DNA from: Ascochyta rabiei
Lineage: Eukaryota > Ascomycota > Dothideomycetes > Pleosporales > Didymellaceae
Length of the DNA stretch: 64,000 nucleotides
Assembly (NCBI RefSeq): GCF_004011695.2
Contig: NC_082419.1
Location: 806,001-870,000, forward strand
Reading direction: 5' to 3'
The notes beneath the pieces were generated by a model, which was given only the letters and a program-made list of their open reading frames with translations, did not search any database and was not told the DNA's origin. Below are positions 10,041-23,599 of the stretch, in pieces (position 1 is the first letter of the stretch; every line of letters begins with the position of its first letter). The position numbers were made by a program, and so were the translations under genes.

Positions 10041-13000
10041 ATTCAGAGTCTTATTTATACTACTAAAAATACCCTTTTAATATATTGCTATTAACTATGC
10101 CTAATTTAATAATAATTCTTATAGATTACACAACTAATACACATTAGTTAAATTAACTACAGACCTACTGTGCGTCTCTAGACGTATAGAAGAAGATAGA
10201 TCTAAATTAGACTATCCCTTAAAGGACTAAGCCATAAGCACCTAACGCCCTAGACATCACTAACTATAAGAGAAGGCTAGCCCTTAGCAATAATAAATAA
10301 GGAAACCCTTAGCTTCCTAAAATCCTATCTAAACTATCAGCTAACGGCCTAAAGGCATAGAAGGAAGATAATAACTATTAGAAGAGCTGCCTTAAATCCT
10401 ACAAGATAGCAGATAGAGACTACTGTAAGGAACAAGCTAAACTAGACAAGGTAGTAATATCTATCTAAAGCTTAGTATTACCTTACCTTATAAAGAACTG
10501 CTGCTTACTAGGTAAATTAATTTAAATATAGCTTATTAGCCTTAAATATACAGTTAGTATTAATGCTAAAGAAGAACAATTACGCGCACGCTACTAATAC
10601 CTAGCAGCCCTTAAACTAATAAGACAACCTAGAAGCTAGGATACCTAGCTCCTTAAGTATAATTATACTGCAACTAATACTAAAATAGAGGGTATTGCTA
10701 AAATATACAATATACAAGACACTATCTAAGACTTCTTAGATTTAGTAATAAAGATAGCGCTAACCTAGGTAACAACATTCTAGGACTATAGCAGATAAGA
10801 ATAAAACATAACTTATAAAGAAATAATAAAACGCTTCTAAGAGCATATAAGCAAGTACTACCCTAAGAGGAGACAGTAAAGGGGCGCCTTTGCTACAGGG
10901 AACAACTTAAATCTTGCTGCTAGTAGTAAATCTACCCTAGACACTAACAGGGACGCCCCTTATGTTGTTAAAGACATATTATCTACTTCTACTACATAGG
11001 GGAGTTAGGGAAGACCTTGTTAAAAACAGAACTTTAGTTAAATAACTATATCTAAGCAGTCCCTAAGAGGGGATACAGCAGCAGCTAGATGAGCAAAATG
11101 CCCTACTTATGGACAACGCTATAGACTAGAAGATTGCTACTATGTCTATAAAGATAAAGCACTAGAATAGTTTACCCTACGTAATAGAATTGCTAAGATA
11201 GTACAATTTAGAATAGAACAAAATGCTAACCTTTAAGATTAGGTTAGATCTGCAAAACAAGCTTGCACTAAGACACTAGCTATTAAAACATCCTAAACAC
11301 TAGAGGCACCTCTAGGATAACTACAGGGATAGAAGATATTAATAATTTACATAAGTCTAGTTAAAGAATTATATAATATAGAGCTACTAAGCTACCCTCT
11401 TAGAAACTCCTTTATCCTTAACTTAGGATTAACTATCTATATTACAAACAATAAGGACTAGATATAAGACCTTACTCTACCTACATTAAACAACTACCTA
11501 TAGGCAGGAAACTCCTAGGTATAGATATAGGGATATAGCACTATCTATCTCTATCTATTAAATACAAGCTAACTAACCACTCTTAAACTACATAACGTAG
11601 CATGGTGCCTAGACATACTTTGCAATCTTGTCTCTTTCTAACAAATACGTTAACAGGGCATCTAGTGGGACACAAAAGGAGATCTAACTTAGCTTAGACA
11701 AGTAGACAACACAGCCATTACATCCTTAGATAAACAATATAGACAATAGGTACTTAGGGAACAGCTACAGACAGTATTTGCAATACAATTAACACAAAGC
11801 TAAATACCTAAGACTGCTACTGCTCTGCTATAGCACAAGCGAATAGGGTACCCTAGAGCTGCTACTATTAAGCACCTTATCTAACAATCTTAGGGGGTAA
11901 GAGTTAGGGGTATTACTACAGTCTAATGTAATGCTTGCGGACGAACTAAGACTAAGAGGCGAATTAGTTAAACACTACAAACAAGCAATAAAGGACTAGG
12001 AGAACGGATAGTAATTAACTTCCACTTATATAAAGAAGGAAGCTTTACTAAGGAAAACAGCTAATTACTTACTGTTAACAGGTAATCTGGCTTCCTCTAG
12101 GACTTCTATTTTAAAGATAATTAACTAGGAAAGACAATTATCTACTTCCTAGACACTCTTACACAATTCCTGCTGAAACAATACAAGATCTAGGTTAAGG
12201 TAATTAAGTGTGATAGTAAAATTACTATAATAAAACTAGAAGTATTAAGATAGTGCGCTGCATAATTAATTAGGCTTAAGCCTTCTACACTAGATACCTA
12301 AGCACAGAATAGAGGTGCTAAACGCTTAGGGGGTGTAATAAAAGATAAGGCACGCACTATAAGATTGGACGTAAACCTACTATAGGAAATATGGCTAGAG
12401 ATTATAAGGGCAGCAGTGTACCTACACAACTAAACACTAAGGTTATTAAACAACTAGAAAATACCCTATAATATGTTCTTTACCTATACAGCTTAACTAA
12501 CTAGCCTAAATACATAAAGTAGGAAACTAAACTAGGTATATCTAAAAGTATATAGATGTAAAGCCTTTGCTCTTACAAGTAACACCCTTTAAGGAAAGTT
12601 ACAACTCTAGCAACTAGACCTAAGAGCATAGGTAGGATACCTAGTAGGATACTAATCCTTAAACATATATTAGATATAGATTTTAACCTTAGTAAAAGTT
12701 ATTAGCATAAGAGATGTGATCTTTAATAAGGATACTGTCTTTAGTGGCCAGACTTAGGACCTAATAGACAATCTTATGCACAGCACTCTTAAAGAAATAG
12801 TAATATAGACAAGAAGCATAGAGCTTCTACCTCTACCCTAAAATAAGGCTAAAATCTAGTTATTCTATAAGGACAACACTATTACACACTTAAATACTAT
12901 AGAAGATTAGCTAGGTTATAATAATAAACAGAAAGCTGGACATATATATCTAACCCCTCCTCTAACTCTGCTACTAGTTACGTTGTTAATAAATACGCTG

Positions 13001-14908
13001 TTGTTATTCTAGTTAGCAAGAGGTGACAGCTAATTAGGAGTTGGCAGGTGGCACTAGTTAAATGCTAATTAGTTAGAATTAACGCTAGCGCAATCTTAAG
13101 GAACTTTGCAAACTATTCTATAGAAGGCTGCATTTATAGCTAGCATATAAGGCAGATACATAAGCATATACTAGGGCAACAATATTAACAAGGCTAGGTT
13201 AAAATAAATGCTAATAAAAGGGCTTAAGCCTTATTAAAGCTAACTCCTACTAGAGCTAACAGCACAATTAAACCTAGAGGACTACCTGCTTTACTAATAG
13301 TTTAAAGAAGCTAAGCAAGAGCACCTTAGTAGCTATTAGACTATAAAGTTATAGTCTAAAGTACCCCTAACAAAGACTAAGGTAGCAGGATACTAGATAC
13401 TTAACTGTATGTAGGTATATACGTATAAGCTTAATAAGAACTACTACCTACTTAAATATAAGGCGCGACTAGTAGTCTAAGGTAACTAGTAATGAAACAT
13501 TACTTCTGAAGATACCTACACAGCGACACTAGCTAGCAGGTCCTTTAGAATGCTTATAGCAATTTCAGCAGCATATAACCTAGAACTTAAGCAGTTTAAT
13601 GTTATAAACGCCTTTGTTTATATATTAATTAATAGAGAGGTCTATATAAGGATGCTACGTAGGTATTAGAAACTAGGCATAGTTCTATAGCTACACAAGG
13701 CACTATATAGACTAAGAATCTCTCTACTCCTCTAGTAGAAGGAATTTACATCTACTCTAACAAGCTATAGATTCGCAGTTGTTCTCTATAAACCCTGCTG
13801 CTTACTTAAGAATAGAGTTACTGTCTTCTTCTATGTAGACAATATTATTATAGCTTATTACCTAACTAGAAAAATAAGGCAGATAAGGCCCTTAGCTATA
13901 TTACTAACAAATACTCTGTTACAGGAGGAAACAATCTGTAATAGTTCCTAGGAGTAGAGATAACCTAAATCAAGACAACCTAAGGATCCTTCTCTTACAG
14001 GCGTTATATATTAACAAAATTAGCTTCCTAGCAGATAAGACAGACATACAACACAACACACTAATATTAAGTATTAAGCTTCTACTAAATAAAGGGGAAG
14101 CTGTAGCATCAGAAATTAACAAATACTAGAGAAAGATTAGATCTCTCCTCTTTACTGTGGTCACTACTAGGCCTAACATTGCCCTTGCTACATCTAGGCT
14201 GGCACAATTTCTAACTAACCCTAGACAGCAGCACTATAACGCAGCAGATTAAGTACTATTGTACCTACAAGGGACACAAGACCTATCCCTTACCTTTAGA
14301 GGCAACAAGCACCTAGTGGTTGCTAGTAATGTATTATTTACTAATAATACTCTTAATAGGAAGAGCTTCTAAGGATATACTATTAAACTATACAGAGGAC
14401 TTATTACCTAGAGAGCTAATAAACAAGACACAGTTACTACATTAACAACTAAAGCAGAGCTACTTGCCCTAGCACAGGTAGCTAAGGAAGCTATCTTTAT
14501 CTTATAACTATTATTAGAACTTAGCATATACCTCTTATAATTAACAATTACTATTTAATATAATAATACCTAGACTATATAATTAATTAATAAGGATGTC
14601 TTAAAACTCTAAACTAAACTTCGACATTTAGACATTTATAACCACTAGCTGTAATAAGAGGCAAACAAAGGCACTATAACAGTAACCTATGTCCTATCTA
14701 CTAAGATGTTAGCTAATAGACTTACAAAGGCTCTGCCTGTAAGTAAGTGGTTAACCTTTCTAAGGCAGCTAGGACTAAAGAAACATACTGAACGAAGAAA
14801 GCCAGCTAACACCTAGATAGAATTACTTAACTAAAAGCTTGCTGACCTAGAGGTACAATAAGAGCTAATTGTGTCCAGCTTTAATAAGGCCTTAAAGCTA
14901 AGGGGGTG
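10041..14908 (+). pseudogene. Copia-C gag-pol, inactivated
   Basis: Ty1/copia polyprotein remnant. Gag lies roughly at 10180-11100 and ends in a zinc knuckle at ~11095-11150 (Cys-Pro-Thr-x-Gly-Gln-Arg, then Leu-Glu-Asp-Cys-Tyr; the second Cys is now Tyr). Integrase follows: a zinc-binding region near 11820-11960 with CNACGRTKTK, then the DDE core at ~12005-12330. Two of its three acidic residues have changed: the first Asp reads Asn in INFH, the second is kept in KCDSK, and the Glu reads Lys in AKRLGGVIKDK. Reverse transcriptase spans ~13230-13990, with the catalytic box at 13832-13843 reading YVDN. RNase H follows to ~14500. Stops are mostly TAG. RIP-type C-to-T change on both strands explains every difference noted. 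Confidence 0.87.
14896..14908 (+). other. Copia polypurine tract
   Basis: AAGCTAAGGGGG followed by TG immediately before the 3' LTR. The same tract occurs before the LTR at 395 and inverted after the LTR ending at 57121. It is the presumed primer site for plus-strand DNA synthesis. Confidence 0.7.
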
Positions 14909-15070
14909 TGTTAGATAACCGACCTTGCCGAGCTAAGTTGGGGTTTTAGGGTTAACCTTGGTTAACTTAGGGGCTAGCGGCACACACAAATCAAATGAGC
15001 CATTAAGAAAAATAATCATTAATTAATTACCTTTATCATTATTGTTGCACATTAAGAATATTATCTAATA
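14909..15070 (+). repeat. Copia-C 3' LTR
   Basis: 162 bp, TGTTAGATAACC to TTATCTAATA; the final CA has become TA. Confidence 0.88.
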
Positions 15071-17285
15071 AGAATATTGCGCTAAGGTCTTCTATAACAC
15101 GTAGTAGTAGTTCTAAGGCTTTTCTAGCTCTATAATCTTAGACTGCAGCTTAGACTAGCTAGGACATTTTTAGATAACTCTGTGTAGCCTTTTAGGGGTA
15201 GACTAGCTACTTTCTACAGCCTATTACTACTAGACAGACAGAGGGACAGAGCAGGCTAACTAAGAGGTGTAGGCAGTCCTATAGGTTATAGTTAACTTTA
15301 AACAGGATAACTAGCCTAACTACCTTCTAGCCTGCTAACCAGATCTTAACAATTGTAATTCTTTAGTTACTATGGTTAGTCTTAACCTACTCCTCTACAG
15401 CTATAATATAGACCTCCTGCAGACAACAGTGCTCCTAACTGTTAGCTAGAACACACTACAGGGACAGGTAGTCTATTTTCTAGACTATCTCTAGTAGGGT
15501 ATAGAGCTTACCTAGGCAGCTATAGTATAGGTATAACAACACACCTAGGACGCAACAGACTACAGCTGTAGGCCTGTAGAGCAGTACTACGTAGAAGATA
15601 GAGTGTAGTTTTCCCTCTACAATATAAAAACTAATAGGCTAAGCTAGAAGCTTAACTAGTTATAAGCCTAGTATACAGTAGTTGCAGTTCCTACCCCTCT
15701 AACTATTACCCTAGATTTACTAGGTAACCTCTATAAGATAGTGCATATAGACCTACTAGAACGCACAGCTTCTAACCTGTTACTAACACAGCGCCTGCAG
15801 GAAAGTAGACTAGGCTTACTAGTTGTCCTAGAGGAGGGCAACCTAACCCTAGCTAAATAGAAGGTAGAGTCTATCCTAAAAGAAAAGAGGGCCTATAGGT
15901 AGAACAAGTTATAGGTTCTAGTTAAATAGAAAGGATATATAAAGCTAATATAGGAACTACTAGAGGTGTTATAGGATATAATAGTATAGAAGGTCTTTAC
16001 AGTAATATATACAGTATATTAAGAATAGATATAGAGAAGAACAAACTTTTACTATTTATAATAACCCTTATAAGGTCCTATTAGGAGATGCTATATAGGG
16101 CACGTAGCCTAGTGTAGAAGAGCTTAGGGACCTTACAGCGTTAGTACAACACTACCTTATACTCTATACTACTAGACAAACAGTAGTAAGCCTTAATACT
16201 TAAAAAAGATAGGGTTATTAACAGACATCGAGTAATAGGCAGTAGTAGCTATATTCTAGGCCTAGTTCTGCACAATGCAGTAGTAGTAGTTAACCTTATA
16301 GTTGTTGTTGTTATCTACCTTATCTGCCTTAATAGTGCTGCTACACGTTAGCTGTAATATCTTCTTAAAGTTGTAGTAGGGCGTGTATAGCTCTATAACA
16401 GATAGTAAGGAGTAATAGTAGGTAAATAAGCGCAGCTCTAGAGGAGAGGAGAAATAGTAACAGTGTAGGGGTATAGGTAACTCTATAAGAAAGGGAGTAT
16501 AGCAATAGCACAGGGGTATAGGTAACTTAACAGGGGAAGGAGAGTAGTAACAGCAGGGAGGCGAGCAGAGCTAACAGACAGATAAGCAGCGCTTGTTAGG
16601 GGAGTTAGAGCAGCAGCAGCAGGACGAGTAGGATAGCAGAGCGTACTCTAGGCAGCAGTAGGGCGTAGTAAGCAGGCGCTTAACTTAGTTAATAGCATCC
16701 TTTAGATTAAGTTAGCTACGTACCTAATATAGGCAGAAAAACTTATAGTAGTGTAGGCCTAGACCGCCTCTATCTAGTTTATACGCTTAGTTTAGGACTA
16801 GAAGGCTAACCCTATAGCAGCTACAAACTGCTAGAGGTAGGTATTAAGCTAGTTACTGCTACAACGCCTAAATAACAGCGTAGCAGGCAGGGTAACCTAG
16901 GTACTAGGCTTAGTAGGGGCACAGGCAGCGTAAGAGGTAGTTAGCTGCTTTACCAGCGTAGGGTTAGCTAGGGCTAAGTTAAGGGTAGCCTTATATACCT
17001 GCTAATGCTTATAGTAGACGCCTAATAAGACTATTACGTTAGAATGGAAGACCTACAGTAGCGCTAAGGGGGTAACTTACAGTAGAAGATAGGCCAACGC
17101 CCTTAGTTAGCCTTGTTAGCGCCTACACTCTAGGTGCTAGGCGTCTTAACATAGGCGTTACTAGCACTTACTAACACCTTAACTACTATTAGTTAGGAAT
17201 ATAGGGCTAGGACAGAGGTATATACTTAGATGTACTGCTTAAAGTTATACTAGGCGTAGCAGAGCTTAGTGTTTATAGTAAAGAG
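15071..17285 (+). pseudogene. Gypsy-1 copy 1, 3' part (integrase, chromodomain)
   Basis: 5'-truncated chromovirus (Ty3/gypsy) internal region, matching 21385-23599 of copy 2. It starts inside the integrase catalytic core (EYCAKVFYNT), after the first catalytic Asp. It retains STAYYYQTDRGTEQAN, the usual region of the integrase Glu, then a C-terminal chromodomain at ~15850-16010 with VESILKEKRAYR and VLVK-KGY. Chromodomains direct integration to marked chromatin in this clade. The last ~1.2 kb (16050-17285) is unexplained and ends at AAAGAG, the apparent polypurine tract. Confidence 0.83.
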
Positions 17286-17440
17286 TGTTATAGGCTTAGA
17301 CCTTATCTAAGCCTTAAGCAAGATAGGGCGGTTACGTGCCCTACAGACATATTAGAAGGACACACAACGTGTTACCTCCTTAAGAGATATAATACTATAT
17401 TAACCCTTATTATATCCTACTCTAAGGCTAGTCTATAACA
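17286..17440 (+). repeat. Gypsy-1 short LTR (155 bp) between tandem copies
   Basis: TGTTATAGGC to CTATAACA, 155 bp. It matches the last 155 bp of both long LTRs (24352-24506 and 25264-25418) but lacks their first ~750 bp. It joins AAAGAG of copy 1 directly. Confidence 0.8.
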
Positions 17441-20400
17441 TTTATATCTCTTCTTCTAGGAGAATAGCTAGCACTTATACTATGTCAGCTAGCTCCTAGA
17501 ATAACCCCTTAGACAAATCTGTCCCCTTAACCCTTTAGAAATTTATAGCCTGGACATTACAGTTTATAACAAACTTATAGTAAGCCTAATTAGCTACTAA
17601 TAAGTGTATAGTATTACTTAAGTATAATAACTCTAATATATATATATTTGTAGAGTCCCTAGTATAAATAGCTAACGCCTGTACTAGACCTACGTCTATA
17701 GTCCTATTATCTTCCTTAGAAGTAACACTGTACCTATTAACATCTACCCTAGCCCCTAACCTACCTTATAAAGCGCTGTTTTTAGCGTCTACTCTAGGTC
17801 TATATGCCCCTATGCAGACATCTGCAGTCTATAGGAAATTCTTCCTATAGGTAAGGCCTTTACTAGAGACAAATCCTTATTTAAGGCATAGTAGGTTATA
17901 ATAGAATATAAGCTACAGGTAGATACGTCCTTTATTAGTAGGCTATAGGACATATTTACCTTTATATAGTTATAGCTTAGTACAGCTGTATAATAAGATG
18001 TAGCTCTATTCTATAAGATTAGGGGTACCTAAGGTGTATAGAGCCTAAAGGACTTCCTAGTATACCTAGAATTCTGCTATAGTAACAACTACAGCTAGGA
18101 ACAGGCCTAGGCAAAACTAGAAAGCGTCTGTTAAGGCCCTAATAAGTTGTTCTTAGACTTTTTTATCTAGTTTAAGCAGCTGCTAGTACAAAGTAGCAGC
18201 CTCTACTAGGACAGAGAACAACGCCTATTAAAGCTCTGCTAGGCCTTAAACATAAACATCTGTAATATAGTAATAAACTAAGATATAACTTATATAAGTT
18301 ATAATATAGCTATTATAGAGTATAAGTCTATTACTATAGATGTTAAGACTATAGCTATAGAAAACTAGCTGCGCTACACCCCTACCTAGGCGCTGCCTAA
18401 GCGTAATAAGGATAGTAATGTTAAGATAACAGTTATATCCGCAGTTTGCACTAGCAGCAGTGCTAAGCGTAGGGGTTAGAAGTAGTCTACTCCTAACTAG
18501 GCTACGTAGGTTCCTAATAAGGTATTTTAGCGATACTAGGAGGCTAACCTATGTACCTGTTGCGGCAAAGAGGGACATATTTACTAGGATTGCGCTACCA
18601 CAGTAGTAACTATAGTGTAGGTAGTAATAATCTTAGGTAAGAAAGAGGCTAGTTTATATAGGGGAAACTAGCTGCTTCTAATATAAGTCTAAGTTAGGAG
18701 CGCTGTAGGAGTATATTAGTAGAGAAGACTACTAGTGTAGGGGTATTACAGGCTACTAGGGGAGCTATTACAGACTCTATAGATAAGCCCCTATTCTATA
18801 TTCTATTATTTATTAATAGGGTAGTTTAGGCTAATATGCTAGTAGACTGAGGGTATAAATGCTTTAGCGTAGTAAGTAATAACTTTACTACGCGCTTAGG
18901 AGGAGACTTTATTAAGGTGCTGCTATAACACTTAGTATAAGCAGTAGACACTAGTAGAAAGTCTGTAATCTCCTATTTAGTCCTGTTTAGGTATAACTTA
19001 GACAGGTAGCGCTTACAGGCTGTAGCCTATGTAGTGCTAGGTCTAAGCTAGGATGTTATTTTAGGGAAGCCTTAGCTCTAACAAGAAGGTGTAGTGTTAG
19101 ATGTAGAAAAGGGCACACTAAGGATATAATAGGTAGGGAACCTTATAGTCTATAAATCCTTACAGTATACTGTAAACGTTTATGTAGCCCTCCTATTAGC
19201 ACCTAAGTTTAATAAGACCCTAGCTAATAGGCTCTAGAAGTGCCTACCTAGGAACTAGTTTATCTCTATAAGCCTCTACAACATTACTAAAATCCTCTTA
19301 GTTTAATCCCTAGGAGCGCAAGGGACAGCAGAGGAGGTAGACCCTCTTCCCCCTAAGTTAGTCTAGTTTTAGGACCTATTTAATAAGAGTAAGGCCTCTA
19401 GCCTTCCCCTATATAGGGGCTGGATAGATTACTATATACAGTTACAACGCAACTAGTCTAGAAAGGAGAAGCCTCTACCCTAGGGCCCTCTGTATAATAT
19501 GCTAAGAGACTAGCTACTTAAGCTACAGAAACAGGTGTTAGCACTAATAGACAAGGGGTAGATCTGCGCCTCCTCTTCCCTAGTAAGAGCCCTAGTCCTA
19601 CTAGTTAAAAAGTCCTTTAGTAGGTAGTTTATGTACGTAGACTATTACGCACTTAATAGTATTATAATTACTAACTAGTACCTACTCCCTCTTATTAAGG
19701 AGACCTTGCGTACACTAGGGGGTGCCTACTAGTTCTCTAAGGTTAATATCTATTTAGTGTTTTACTAGATTTATATTGTAGAAGGAGATAAACACCTTAC
19801 TGCGTTCTATACATGTTTTAGGCTCTTTAAGTGGCTAGTCTGCCTATTTAGCCTAGCTAGAGCACTAGCGTCCTTTTAGCGTTACATTAACAGCGCGCTT
19901 TAAGAGATATTAGGTAACTATGCTACTGTATACCTAGATAATGTCCTAGTTTATAGTAGCAGGTCTAGAATAGACTACTTAGGGAAGGTTAGCAGAGTTC
20001 TTACGCTTCTACACGATGTAGGGCTATATTTAGATCCTAAGAAGTGCGTATTTATAATAAAGGAAGTACACTACCTAGGATATATTATAGAAGCTAGAAA
20101 GGATATTTATTCTAATCCTAAGAAGGTTAAGGCTATCTATAATTAGAAAGCCCTACAGTCTTTGCGTAGGGTCTGCAGTTTCCTAAGGTTTGCTAACTTC
20201 TACTAGGACTTTATCCTAGCCTTCTCTAATATTGCTGCCTTATTTAATTAACTTACAGGGAAGGATATCCTGTTTAGGTAGGGGTAGGAGGAGGACGCAG
20301 CGTTCTACTGGCTAAAGAACGCATTTATAACAGAACTAGTTCTAGCCTAGTAGGACCCTAAGCAAGAAACACTATTAGAGGTAGTCTGCTCTAGTAAGGT

Positions 20401-23400
20401 GCTAGGTAGCTGCCTCTCTTAATAGTATAGGAATGTGCTTTGCCTAGTAGTATACTACTCTGCTATACTTATAATAGAATAATAGAACTACACTATCTAT
20501 AATAAGGAGTTAACTGCTGTTATGAAGTGCCTAGGGGTCTAGGCAGCTAAATTAGGGTCTATTACTAGGCTGTTTACTATCCTAACTAACTATAAGAACC
20601 TCTAGTACTTTACTACAGCGCGCAGGCTAAGTAAGAGGCAGCACTAATAGGTAGAGGAGCTGTTAAAATTCTGTTTCTACCTTTGTTTCCGCCTAGGACG
20701 CTTAGCAGCCTAACTAGATGCGCTAAGCTGCTAGGAACAGGACTATAATAGTAGGTTAGGGGGGGTCTATAGGATAATAACCCTAGTTTTAGTATTAGTA
20801 ATTAGCACACTAGGCTCTAGTACACCTCTACTTTTTATTAATATGTATATGTAATTACTATAGAATAAAGGTATTTAGTAGGACGTAGGGCATATAGCGC
20901 GCCTGTCTACTGTTTATAATAGGGCCTGCTAGTTCCCTCCTAAGGCTAAGACTACTTAGCAAATTGCAGATTGTACGCTTAGTACTTACAGCACGCTGCT
21001 GTAGTGCAGGGTTACGTAGGTTCTGCGTTAGAAGCTACTTATAACTACAATAATCTAAAAGGTACATAAATCTAACCTAACAGGCTATCTAGGTGCTAAC
21101 ACTACATTCTACATTATTAGACGTAACTTCTACTAGAAGGAGATGTTATAGGACGTTTAGCGTTATATCTATAACTACTACTATTTTAGTACACATATGT
21201 CGCAGCGCTAATAGCAGGGCTTACTCTAGCTGTTGCCTATTACTAACTGTTTCTAGTCCTAGATTTCTATAGACTTTATAGTTAACCTCTCTTAGGCTAA
21301 TAAGGATGTACTGCGCTATCTCTTAGTTATTATAGATTACTTCTCTAAGTAAATGCAGCTTAACGCAATAACTTCTATAACTATAGAATATTGTGCTAAG
21401 GTGTTCTACAACACGTAGTAGTAGTTTTAAGGCTTTCCTAGCTCTATAATCTCAGACTGCAGCTTAGACTAGTTAGAACATTTTTAGATAACGCTGTGTA
21501 GCCTTATAGGGGTAGACTAGCTACTCTCTACAGCCTATTACCCCTAGACAGACAGAGGGACAGAGTAGGCTAACTAAGAGGTGTAGGCAGTCCTATAGGT
21601 TATAGTTAACTTTAAACAGGATAACTAGCCTAACTACCTTCTAGCCTGCTAACTAGCTCTTACAATCGCAATTCTTTAGTTACTAGGGTTAGTTCTAACC
21701 TACTCCTCTACAGCTATAATGTAGACCTCCTACAGACAATAGTGCTCCTAACTATAAGCTAGAACACACTACAGGGACAGGTAGTCTATTTCCTAGACTA
21801 CCTTTAGTAGGGTATAGAGCTTACCTAGGTAGCTATAGCATAGGTATAACAACATACCTAGAACGTAACAGACTGCAGCTGTAGGCCAATAGAGCAGTAC
21901 TACGTAGGAGATAGGGTGTAGTTTTCCCTCTGTAACGTAAAAACTAATAGGCTAAGCTAGAAGCTTAACTAGTTATAAGCCTAGTACATAGTAGTTGCAG
22001 TTCCTACCCCTCTAACTATTACCCTAGATTTACTAGGTAACCTCTACAAGACAGTGTATATAGACCTACTAGAACGCGCAGCTTCTAACCTGTTACTAAC
22101 ACAGCACCTGCAGGAAAGTAGACCAGGCCCGCTAGTTGTCCTAGAGGAGGACAACCTAACCCTAGCTAAATAGGAGGTAGAGTCTATCCTAAAAGAAAAG
22201 AGAGCCTGCAGGTAGAATAAGTTATAGGTTCTAGTTAAATAGAAAGTATATACAAAGCTAACGTAGAAACTACTAGAGGTATTACAGGATATAATAGTAT
22301 AAGAGGTCTTAACAGTAACGTATATAGCATATTAAGAATAGATATAAAGAAGGAGAAACTTTTATTATTTATAATAACCCTTATAGGGTCCTATTAGGAG
22401 ATGCTGTATAGGGCACGCGGCCTAGCGTAGGAGAGCTTAGGGACCTTACAGTGTTAGCATAACGCTACCTTAAGCTCTATACTACTAGACAAACAGTAGT
22501 AAGCCTTAATACTTAAAAACGATAGAGTTATCTACAGATAGGAAGGAATAGGCAGTAGTAGCTATATTCTAGGCCTAGTTCTATATAATACAGCAGCAGT
22601 AGTTAACCTTATAGTTGTTGTTGTTATCTACCTTATCTACCTTAATAGTGCTGCTACGCATTAGCTGTAATATCTCCTTAAAGTTGTAGTAGGGCGTGTG
22701 TAGCTCTATAATAGATAGTAAGTAGTAATAGTAGGTAAACAAGCGAAGCTCTATAGAGGAGGAGAAGTAGTAACAGTATAGGGGTATAGGTAACTCTATA
22801 AGAAATAGAGTATAGTAACAGCGTAGGGGTATAGGTAACTTTATAGAGGAAGGAGAGCAGTAATAGCAGAGAGGTAAGCAGAGCTAACAGATAGATAAGC
22901 GGCGCTTATTAGGGGAGTTAGAGCAGCGGCAGTAGGATAAGCAGGACAGTAGAGCGTACTCTAGGCAGCAGCAGGGCATAGTAAGTAGGTGCTTAACTTA
23001 GTTAATAGCATCCTTTAGATTAAGTTAGCTACACACCTAATATAGGCAGAAAAACCTATAGTAGTATAGGCCTAGACTACCTCTATCTAGTTTATACGCT
23101 TAGTCTAGGACTAGAAGGCTAACTCTATAGTAGCTATAAACTGTTAGAGGTATATATTAAGCTAGTTACTACTATAACACCTAGACAACAGCGTAGTAGG
23201 TAGGGTAACCTAGGTACTAGGCTTAGTAGGGGCACAGGCAGCGTAAGAGGTAATTAGCTACTTTGCTAGTGTAGGGTTAGCTAGGGCTAAGTTAAGGGCA
23301 GCCTTATATACCTGCCTATGCTTATAGTAGGCACCTAATAAGACTATTATATTAGAAAGGAAGACCTATAGAGGCGCTAAGGGGGTAACTTATAGTAGAA

Positions 23401-23599
23401 GATAGGCTAACACCCTTAGTTAGCCTTATTAGCGCCTACACCCTAGGTGCTGGGCGTCTTAATATAGGCGTTACTGGCGCACACTAATATCTTAACTGTA
23501 GTTAGTTAGGAATATAGGGCTAGGACAGAGACATATACTTAGATATACTGCGTAAAGTTACACTAGGTGTAGCAGAGCTTAGCGTTTATAGTAAAGAAG
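17441..23599 (+). pseudogene. Gypsy-1 copy 2 gag-pol, inactivated
   Basis: Complete but dead Ty3/gypsy polyprotein region. Gag runs to a CCHC zinc knuckle at 18552-18593 (Cys-x2-Cys-x4-His-x4-Cys, with GKEGH). A candidate protease motif (Val-Asp-stop-Gly) lies at ~18844. Reverse transcriptase is at ~19560-20330 with the active box at 19931-19942 reading YLDN (last Asp to Asn), followed by VLVYS. RNase H at ~20340-20720 has YTIYNKELTAVMK and TNYKNL. Integrase at ~21050-22000 has a His-containing zinc region near 21060, first Asp in IDFIVNL at ~21273 and second in SDCSLDQL at ~21460. The chromodomain is at ~22165-22330. A further ~1.2 kb precedes the LTR. Stops are overwhelmingly TAG. Confidence 0.86.

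Larger units (their letters stand above)
9879..15070 (+). mobile_element. Copia-C, complete Ty1/copia retrotransposon
   Basis: A 5192-bp element with 162-bp LTRs at both ends, the best reference copy of the family here. Internal order on the plus strand is Gag with a zinc knuckle, integrase, reverse transcriptase and RNase H, the Ty1/copia order. The 5' and 3' LTRs differ at roughly one base in ten, so the insertion is old or RIP-hit. The flanks CTATT and AGAAT do not form a target duplication, and the right flank falls abruptly inside a gypsy integrase, so at least one boundary has been rearranged. Confidence 0.9.
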
